Source: Gryganskiella cystojenkinii
Lineage: Eukaryota; Mortierellomycota; Mortierellomycetes; Mortierellales; Mortierellaceae
Direction of reading: 5' to 3'
Length of the DNA: 15,949 bases
Assembly (NCBI GenBank): GCA_015852425.1
Contig: JAAAIG010000867.1
Span: forward strand, 1 to 15,949
Part shown: positions 8,692 to 15,949 of the stretch, in pieces
Layout: every line of letters starts with the position of its first letter
Numbering within the stretch: position 1 is the stretch's first letter
The notes under the pieces: generated by a model
What the model saw: only the letters and a program-made list of their open reading frames with translations
The model's database searches: none
Told to the model about the DNA's origin: nothing
Program-made: the position numbers and the translations under genes

Positions 8692-10149
8692 ATGACGACC
8701 AACAACCCCCAGATGTCTGCTGGAGAGTTCCTCGATGAGTACATTGAGAGTAAGTGCTGCGGGCCACAACAGTGATTGAAACAAAAAGTTATCAACTGCG
8801 CTTTAGCATGTCCCTGTGCACCCAAAAAAATATTTTCAAAGCCACTGACCATTTTAAACTATTTTTTTTGATGTGAACTTCTCCTAGGTCTGGAGAACTT
8901 GCCATCGGAGGTTCAGCAAGGCTTGCAAGAGCTTGGCAAGGCTGATGAACAATACTTTGGTACGGAAGGATCAGGAAACATTGGACCGGGATAAGCGATG
9001 CCTTTTACACCTTTGTTGTTTTACCTCGTCTATACTTTCTAACTAATTTTCATTCCATTTTTGATGTTTAGAACTTCGCGAGCAATACCGAGCCGACTGG
9101 AAGACGTACAACAGAGCCTCCAAGAAGTCTCAGGTCCCCGTCGAGGAGAACCCCACACTTGTCCAGGACCGTCTGAACATCGAGGTATGACCTGACTGAT
9201 GTCATCATGGATTGTTCTACTCTCTTTTCTCTCATTTGAGTCTGATGTTAGCCGTCGCATACCCATCTCCTTTCTCTAGAAACAATACCGCGCTGCCATC
9301 AAGAAGGTGGACCAAAAAATCGAATACAGTCTGAAACTCTATGATCTGGTAAACGCCTGCAATGCAGGCAAGAGAGATGAACGAGCAAGCATTCATTATT
9401 CTCAGGGACAGCACACATTCTTATCCAATGTTTGTTCTGTATCTTTGATTTCTTTAGATCAACCGACAGATTGTTCGTTTGGACGAGGAGACACAACGCC
9501 TAGGTATCGATCTTCAGGATTCACTCGATGCCAAGAAAGGTACAGAGCCCACTCTGTTTATTTTCTCTTGCCAATTTCTCCTGTCGAGTGATTTCCATCC
9601 TCTTTTACTTAACGTTTGTCGAATTTTTTTTCTACTGTCCCATTCAGTCGTGCATTTGGAACCGGCTTCAGCCAACAGAGGTATGGTTAAAGACTTATAG
9701 CCCTTCACATAATTTTGTCCGCAAACGCTTTTTGCTAACAACTTCTTGTTTTCCATTGTTTGTTGCGACAGATCGTAAAAGTCAGAAGGGACCTTTGTCG
9801 GCACCACGGAGCAGCCCCTCGGGACGGAAGCGAAGCAGCACGATTGCCTTGGATATTGATCCCAACGAGCCACTCTATTGTTTCTGTCAGCAAGTATCGT
9901 TCGGAGACATGGTTGGATGCGACAATGACTCCGTAAGTTTCGTCTCTTGGCAATATGTTCTTTCTCTGTACTCATGTTGCTCTTGTTCAGAACAGCGATC
10001 GGAAAACAAATGAAAGCTAACCAAATCCCCTCGTTTTTATCTAGTGCGACAAGGAGTGGTTCCATTATGGCTGTGTTGGTCTGACGGAGCCCCCGAGTGG
10101 AAAGTGGTACTGCGCCACCTGTCTGGCCAACATGAAAAACCGCAAGTAG
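8692..10149 (+). CDS. ING-family PHD-finger protein (histone H3K4me3 reader)
   Basis: Eight exons (8692-8749, 8888-8959, 9072-9184, 9280-9348, 9458-9539, 9648-9680, 9772-9932, 10045-10149) encode 230 residues. ING proteins are subunits of histone acetyltransferase or deacetylase complexes and guide them to nucleosomes carrying trimethylated H3K4. The N-terminal ING helical domain (about 10-130) starts FLDEYIESLENLP and contains YDLINRQIVRLDEE. A short basic, Ser-rich linker follows (about 144-168, with GRKRSS). The C-terminal PHD finger has the full C4HC3 set: Cys179, Cys181, Cys192, Cys197, His203, Cys206, Cys219 and Cys222. Tyr178, Met189 and Trp201 fit the family's methyl-lysine pocket. 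Length is close to small yeast ING proteins. Which fungal paralogue it is (Yng1, Yng2 or Pho23 type) I cannot settle from sequence alone, so no symbol is given. Confidence 0.95.
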
Positions 10150-10702
10150 TTATCCTGGACCTCGATTTTCCCATGACGACTACAGCAACCCGCCCTTTTT
10201 ACGGACATTATTGTTGCATCTGTTTCACTCCTTGCGTTTTCTCTCTTTTTTTGCAAAAAAAAAAAACTACTCTTCCTTGTACATTTTTCTTCACCTTGTA
10301 GCATACTCCCATTTAAAAGATTTAATACTCAAAACGTCTTCACTTTTCGAATGATGGTGTGAAAATGGTGGCAAAAAAAAAAGAGCCTGGTTCTTCATTA
10401 ATTGGTGACACGATGATAATCTCTCTCGAACCACTCAAAAAGAGACAGAATTGTGGCAGTGCCGTGTCCTGTCTCTCCTCCTGCCCCTGCCTTTTTGGAT
10501 CTGCACCAGTCCCGTCCAAATCGGTCTTCCCTTTTTTTGCAAATTGCTCTCTGTTCTGTCTCTTTCGAGTCTTTTCTGTGCTGCTGCCACTGCCACAATC
10601 TGCTCATCAACCAACCTTCATTCTTTTTCATTTTATTTTCATCTCGATCTCGTTCTTTCAATCTTTTTTATTTCACACATTCTCTCTCAGCAACACCCGA
10701 AA
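10150..10702 (+). promoter_or_regulatory. ING 3' region and metacaspase promoter/leader
   Basis: This 553-base gap separates two genes in the same direction. Its left part holds the ING 3' region, with an oligo(T)-GC-oligo(A) palindrome at 10246-10261; no canonical AATAAA is visible. The right part, from about 10440, becomes strongly C/T-rich, like the leaders of the other genes. It ends in CTCTCAG shortly before the metacaspase ATG at 10703, which could be the acceptor of a leader intron. No supported gene is present. Confidence 0.5.
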
Positions 10703-12641
10703 ATGTACCCTGGTCATTACCAGAACCCGCAACAGTTCGCCCCTCCACCGGGTCAACACGCCCCTGTTGTTTACCGTCCTCCGGCCTATGCAGCTCCACA
10801 ACAACCACCTCCACAGCAACACCAGTATGCACCTCCACAACAGCACCCTCCTCCTCCTCCTCCACCACAAGCGTACCCGGGATACCCACCTCAATATGCC
10901 CCTCCAGCGTCTTCGCCTTACGCACCCCCTGCGGCGACCTATCCACCTCCGGCCTCGCCTTACCCTCCACCACACGCTGTTGCTTCACCTTACCGACCTC
11001 CTGCCCAAGTCGTCGGATCACCTTACCCTCCAGCGGCTCCTCCAGTCTATGGAGCACCGCCTCCACAACATGCTCCTCCGCCATCACCCTATGGTCCTCC
11101 GCCCGCGGCTCCAATGCGTTACCAGACAGCTCCTTACGGAGCACCACCACCCGCTCCAATCGCTTATGCTCCGCCACAGCAGTTCCGGCCTCCGGCACCC
11201 GTCGTCCCTGTCTATCAACAAATGGTAAGAAAGTCAAAAAACCTGGAATGAAAAAACCAAATAAGAAAAGAAATTCGCCAATGGGATGTCAAGAACTTGA
11301 TGAAACAACAGCTGAAAAAAACAGCTGCAAAAACACCAGCCTAATTAAGGTCTCCTTTTCATACAACTCTATTTCTCATTGACCCCACAGTACGTTCCCG
11401 CCAACGTTCCTCCACCGCCGCAGGGATGGGCGATGCATCAACACCCGCAGATGATGGCACCTATAAACTTTCAACTCTCCAACTGTCAAGGTCGCAAGCG
11501 TGCACTCTTTATCGGTATCAATTACTTTGGTCAAAAGAACGAATTAGGAGGTTGTATCAACGATGTGAAAAACATCAAGGCGTTTTTGATCCGTCAATTC
11601 GGTTTCCGCGATGAGGACACCATCTCGCTTACAGACGACGCGCGCGATCCAACCCGCATCCCCACAAAGGCTAATATTATTGCGGCGATGCAATGGCTCG
11701 TCCGGGACGCTCGACCGAATGACTCGTTCTTTTTCCATTATTCGGGACATGGTGGTCAGACCCCAGATCTGGACGGGGATGAAGACGATGGGTTTGATGA
11801 GACTATCTATCCAGTGGACCATCAACGCGCCGGTGTTATTATCGATGATACAATGCATGATATCATGGTAAAGCCACTCCCGCCGGGTTGTCGATTGACA
11901 GCAATCATGGATTGTTGTCATTCCGGATCCGCTTTGGATTTGCCGTTTACTTACAGTACCACAGGGCAACTCAAGGAAGACAATGTCCTTGGAGGTTTAG
12001 GCAAGGATGTTATGAACGCCGGTCTGTCATACCTGAGAGGCGATGTCGTTGGCATGTTCAAGAATCTTGGTGGCATGGGGCAAAGGGTTGGCGGCAACCG
12101 TGAACACCAGATCCGGACCAAATCCAGTCCTGCGGACTGCATCATGTTCAGTGGGTATGTGTTCAATCTGTTATTAATATTATTCACTTGTAAAGTAAGG
12201 TTGTTCTCGTCGATTGTTAGAGAAGAAGACCCCCAGAAACTAATGCATATATTTTTTATTTTCTTTTCTAATCTCTTTTGCTTAATAGATGCAAAGATAC
12301 CCAGACCTCTGTCGATGCACATGAACAAGGATTTGGAAGGACGGGTGCCATGACGTTCTCGTTCATTATGGCGTAAGTTTTTACTCTCCCCTCTTCATAC
12401 GAGCTTGCTTCCTTCTCCAGAATTCTCTTTGTGATCGTTCACCTGCTTTTCATCGACTCTGAAAACTGATATCATTTGTCCGTCTTACTCGTTGCACCAC
12501 CATAGGTTGACAGCCAACCCTCGACAGAGTTACCTCCAGTTGCTGAACAGCATTCGTGATATCCTGCGCTCGAAATACGAACAAAAACCCCAGCTCAGTT
12601 CCAGTCACCCCGTGGACCTGAACTTGTTGTTCACGATGTGA
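10703..12641 (+). CDS. MCA1: Metacaspase (type I, proline-rich prodomain)
   Basis: Four exons (10703-11224, 11391-12154, 12289-12372, 12506-12641) encode 501 residues. Metacaspases are cysteine proteases of clan CD that cleave after Arg/Lys; in fungi they act in stress response, protein quality control and cell death. Residues 1-200 form a Pro/Tyr/Gln/Ala-rich prodomain with many YPPP, SPY and YGAPPP repeats. The catalytic region starts near [13 protein letters not shown] (about 209-221) and carries the dyad His294 (HYSGHGGQ) and Cys350 (DCCHSGS). The acidic [12 protein letters not shown] segment between them fits the calcium-responsive family pattern. The small p10-like part lies in exons 3-4 and ends LNLLFTM. 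Intron 1 falls at the border between prodomain and protease. The frame upstream of 10703 is open but has no ATG, so this start is the only clear one. AATAAA at 12654-12659 follows the stop closely. Confidence 0.96.
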
Positions 12642-12653
12642 GAAAAAAAAATT

Positions 12654-12659
12654 AATAAA
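12654..12659 (+). terminator. Poly(A) signal of the metacaspase gene
   Basis: AATAAA begins 13 bases after the TGA at 12639-12641, behind an oligo(A) run. It lies in the 223-base gap between the convergent metacaspase and GRAM-VASt genes. I see no canonical signal on the minus strand in that gap. Confidence 0.5.
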
Positions 12660-12864
12660 CAAAACAAAGCTTTCTCTGTACGAATCACTTCAGCACTTCA
12701 GCATGGACGAAAAGGACGGTTATCAATCACTTCAAAGAGGCAAAGATGGCGAATGTTTCATGATGTTTTTTCTTTGTGAAAGTGTACGAGATGCGTTGGA
12801 GTGGTGTCTTTTTGGGGTTTCTCGAGGCCGCATCGATTTCTTGAGAGAGGCTACTCTACCATTT

Positions 12865-15515
12865 TTACGCCTCGGTCGAGTAACTCTGATCCAGTGCCCT
12901 CTCCAGATTTTCGAGTTGCCGTTGGAGATCATCAATCCGTGCTTGAAGTTGAGCCTCTGTCAAAGAATGCTTCTCCAGATACGCACGGGTGTCATAAGGG
13001 TTGTTGCTGTTGCCGCTGTCGCTGCTTGGGCTACTGCTGCTGTTTTCATCATCGGACTGTGGTTGTTGTCTGTCGTTGGGGCCCCGTCGTGCTCTGCGCT
13101 CCTCATCCTTCCGCCGAATACTACTCCAATCATAATTGTTCATCCGTTGAAGCTGTCGATGCCGTTCCTCCCGAGCCGTCAGCCAGGCCCACATGGCTTC
13201 CTCTTGTTCTTGACCATGGCTATCTTGACCCCGATCTTGTCTGGATGACGCACTGGAGAAAGGTTCCCGAACATAACCACCATAATGTCTTGGCATCATC
13301 CGCTGTCCTCCTTGGAGGACCTCATTCTGGATCTTTTCAATCTGAGAGGTCACACTCGAGATCTGGAACCAAATATAGATGTTGGCCAACATCACGACGA
13401 CCAGAACCGAGACCAGAGCCATGTGAGAGAGTCCATCCGCATCGTTCCAGGAGACAAGGTTGCCAAGTTGATCCCAAAGACCCTCGGCTGTGGTTGAGGC
13501 ACCTTCCTTGGACGATGAGGACGGTATTTGAGATGACCCCTTGTTGCCTTGACTCTCGATCGCAACCGCTGAGGGCTGTTGTTGTCCAGAACGGCCGCTT
13601 TGGAGTCGATCCCGAGAGGCCATCTTGTGACCTCCATTCTGAGTCGGTGAACCATTGGAAGAGGATGACGGCGAGGCTGCCCCATTCACCTTGGTGCCAG
13701 CCAAACCCACTCCAGGCGCTCCAACAGAGGCTGTGCCGCCAGATCCTTGAAACTTGTCAGGGAAACTAGCGATATGCTTTCGAATGCTGAGATTCAATTC
13801 CCGATAGTGAGTCCCCATGCCCTCGGCCGCACCCTTTTCGATCTGACCCTTGATCCAACTGCTCTTAGTAAACTCAATCGCACCTGTGACCACAACCTGG
13901 ACTTGGTTAGGCCCTGCCCAGGTGATACATGTCCGACATTTGGTCGTGAAACTGCCACCCGAGGGAACATCTGGTGTTGAGGTTGTTGTGACTGTGGTCA
14001 CATAGTCTTCAAAGTCCTTGTGCTCACAGACATCGGTCAAAATAGCCTTGGTCGTCTTTGGTCCGATCGCCAAGCCAATCCATTTGGTGTATTTCGTGAT
14101 TTTGCTCGAGTTGCCGTCGGGGGTCTTTTGCCAGGGTTCCTCTTGGACGTCGGCACCCTTCATCGCTTCGTTCGTTAAAAAGTTTTTGCTGAAGTCGGAC
14201 TCAAAGAGGAGTTTCCACATGCTCTCTATTGATCCGGGGAAGGTCTCGGTCATGAACATATTGGCGTAATGTCGTCCATCTTTTGAGCATTTGCAAGTCG
14301 TCGGTGACCGGCTGCTGTTGTTGTTGGGGGTGGCCTTGCTGTTGGATTTCGAGCCTGTGGGTCCGTTGGTGGCGTGGCCGTTTGAATGTGCTTGTGTAGC
14401 TGGTAGTTCTGCGGATGATTTCGAGCCGACGAATTCCCGTGCGTCCTCATAACCAAAGGAGGAGAGCCGTGGAGGCAATTCAGATGCTGATCGTGCTCTT
14501 CGTTTGCCTTCCGATGAAATGCCATTCAGCCCATCTTCGCCCGGAATAATTGGTGCAACGACATCTATTATAGCAAAATCATAAAATAAAAATAAAAATA
14601 ATCCAGAGCATTAGCTTTCCTTCCTTCCGAATGATAAAAACGAAGGATGCTCGCTTCGTAGCTTTTGAGCAGTAAAACGTGAAAACGGCAAAATTCGCTT
14701 TCCATTTTTTTTTAAAAAAAAAGCAATACCTTTCAAGATTTTTTTGACCGTCGCGGCCTTTTTAGAGGATCGTCTTCGAGATCCGTGTGAGCCATTGGTG
14801 GTCCCATTCGTCGTCGACCGACCCTCCATCTCTTCAAACTCGTCCCAATCGGCTTCATCCGCGGTCCAGTTTTGAGAGGCCGAAGACGATCTCCTGTGTC
14901 GGTTCCGTCTTGAATCCGACGGCGCACGTGCAGAGATAAACGATTGTGCGTCATCATCATCTTCGTTCAAGGTCAGGTTGGAGCGGTTTTGTCGAAAGTA
15001 GATATTATTGTTGATCGCAGACGCGTTCGCTGCACAAGGAAACGATTTTCGCCAGGCGGCCATGAGTAAATCATGGGCTGCATCCCGAGACAGGAAAGAG
15101 GCAAAGAAGTGACCCCGCGTGTTGGTCGTCGTTGTGATACTGATCGCGTTAGGGATCACAAAGGCCGTGAGGCGTTTCTCAATCGCTGTGATCTCTGAAA
15201 AGGCAATGACGAGCTAATTTGAAGAGAGAAAAAAAGGAGGCAGCATAAGAAGGTTTAGACCCTTGGAGATAAGGAGGTGTAGATGATCTTGTTACGCAAC
15301 ATGGGTTAAATAACCAATCCTTTCACCGTCTCCAAACCGCAAACGATTGAGAAAGACGAGACGAATTGAAGATGCAACATTAAGATAAAAGCAGCTTTTT
15401 TTTATACTTACGTTGGTAACCCATCCAAAGATATTGGCATTAAAGCAGACATGGTTCTCGCTGATGTAGAGTCTCCCCTGAACAAGGATCTCTTTCTGAA
15501 GAGCACAACCGTAGT
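12865..15515 (-). CDS. GRAM-VASt membrane-anchored sterol transfer protein (LAM/Ysp2 type), N-terminus outside window
   Basis: Three exons are visible on the minus strand: 15515-15412, 15213-14730 and 14564-12865, giving about 762 C-terminal residues with intact phases. Proteins of this family sit in the ER at membrane contact sites and move sterol between ER and plasma membrane. The first exons carry the GRAM domain (YGCALQKEILVQGRLYIS to FLSRDAAHDLL), entered part-way, so the true start lies right of 15515, very likely beyond the window. A basic Ser-rich linker follows, then the sterol-binding VASt domain at about 14275-13750 (starts HYANMFMTETFPGS). A single hydrophobic segment, MALVSVLVVVMLANIYIWF, near 13434-13366 is the membrane anchor. 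About 160 residues follow it, Arg/Gln-rich and Ser/Asp-rich, ending in a short coiled coil (ARIDDLQRQLENLERAL). LAM identity is well supported by domain order; the exact paralogue is not. Confidence 0.92.
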
Positions 15516-15949
15516 CTATTTTAGATTTTTATGGTTTTTTGGAGGTTGACAAGAGGGGAGGGGTTCAGTGGAAATTGGAGGCGCCAAAGCAATAAGGCAA
15601 AAAAGAGTGGAAAGCGGAGGAAGGGGGGCGATAGAGAGAAAGAGAGGTCAGAGCAATGCAACGAGTTAAAAGAAACTCAACGACGTTCCCTAAACAAACA
15701 AAAACACAGATCGATCAGGCCACTCTTTTTAGCTCTCACTCTTAAAAAACAAATGAATTGTGGACACTGGACCAACACGCAAACACAAAAAAATTCGCAC
15801 GCCAAAGCCCGGTAACGTCGACTCTCAGCCAGGTCGCGGAGAAGACGGGGACAGGGCAAGGGGGTATTTTGTGCCTCTGCTCTGCCATGCCATACCATGT
15901 TCTCCAGGGCTGTCGAGACCAGGGAGGGGGGGGGGGAGAGTCCATGCTG
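15516..15949 (-). other. Unassigned right end: intron or upstream part of the GRAM-VASt gene
   Basis: The acceptor TAG at 15516-15518 precedes an exon that begins inside the GRAM domain, so the residues before it must come from an exon further right. Reading the minus strand across this 434-base stretch I find no GRAM-like N-terminus with a fitting donor. The stretch is pyrimidine-rich on the minus strand and holds a run of 11 G at 15926-15936. It is either most of a long intron or contains an exon I cannot recognise. Confidence 0.5.

Noticed and set aside
10451..10702. Possible hydrophobic N-terminal extension of the metacaspase
   Set aside because: The frame is open upstream of 10703 but contains no ATG, and the stretch has the C/T-rich composition of a leader.
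10359..11228. Plus-strand open frame of 289 codons, His/Leu/Arg-rich
   Set aside because: It is the shifted frame of the proline-codon repeats in the metacaspase prodomain; the YPPP-repeat frame joins the catalytic exons in phase and this one does not.
12801..13769. Plus-strand open frame of 322 codons opposite the GRAM-VASt gene
   Set aside because: It is antisense to a strongly supported coding exon, has no recognisable domain, and its Cys/His/Arg-rich composition is what opposite-frame reading of Gln/Ser/Asn codons gives.
15742..15945. Minus-strand open frame of 67 codons beginning with a proline run
   Set aside because: It shows no GRAM-like or other family sequence, and the proline run comes from the 11-G homopolymer; no donor joins it to the exon at 15515 in phase with a domain match.
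1..15949. Biosynthetic cluster, mobile element or defence system
   Set aside because: All six genes belong to conserved eukaryotic families with unrelated roles, have normal introns, and show no flanking repeats or shared regulation beyond one divergent promoter.

Overview
The window is a gene-dense, intron-rich stretch of fungal nuclear chromosome. It carries six protein-coding genes with 28 spliceosomal introns whose junctions I placed by hand; all have GT/AG ends and keep the reading frame. The best taxonomic clue is the delta-9 desaturase with a fused C-terminal cytochrome b5 domain. Its opening residues and body match, as far as I remember, the OLE1 desaturases of Mortierella-type fungi, so I infer Mortierellomycotina (early-diverging fungi). 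I see no transposon, CRISPR array, tRNA, rRNA or virus-like gene.

Layout: (1) 128-1721, plus: acyl-CoA delta-9 desaturase (3 exons), with a TATA box at the window start. (2) 1875-4033, minus: RNA lariat debranching enzyme DBR1 (7 exons), tail-to-tail with the desaturase. (3) 4252-7875, minus: PH-CRIB-kinase p21-activated kinase of the Cla4 type (9 exons), including one 810-nt intron. (4) 7876-8691: divergent promoter shared by the kinase and the next gene. (5) 8692-10149, plus: ING-family PHD-finger protein (8 exons). (6) 10703-12641, plus: metacaspase with a proline-rich prodomain (4 exons). (7) 12865-15515, minus: GRAM-VASt membrane-anchored sterol-transfer (LAM-type) protein, tail-to-tail with the metacaspase. 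Its first exons lie beyond the right edge.

The genes do not form an obvious pathway or cluster: membrane lipid desaturation, RNA processing, Cdc42/Rac signalling, chromatin reading, stress/death protease and inter-organelle sterol transport. They are conserved housekeeping or regulatory genes. I found no convincing new biological system. The more interesting points are details: a methionine in place of the usual aromatic residue in the third histidine box of the desaturase, a composite CArG/E-box in the divergent promoter, converging polyadenylation signals, an outsized intron inside the kinase PH domain, and a duplicated acidic module in DBR1.
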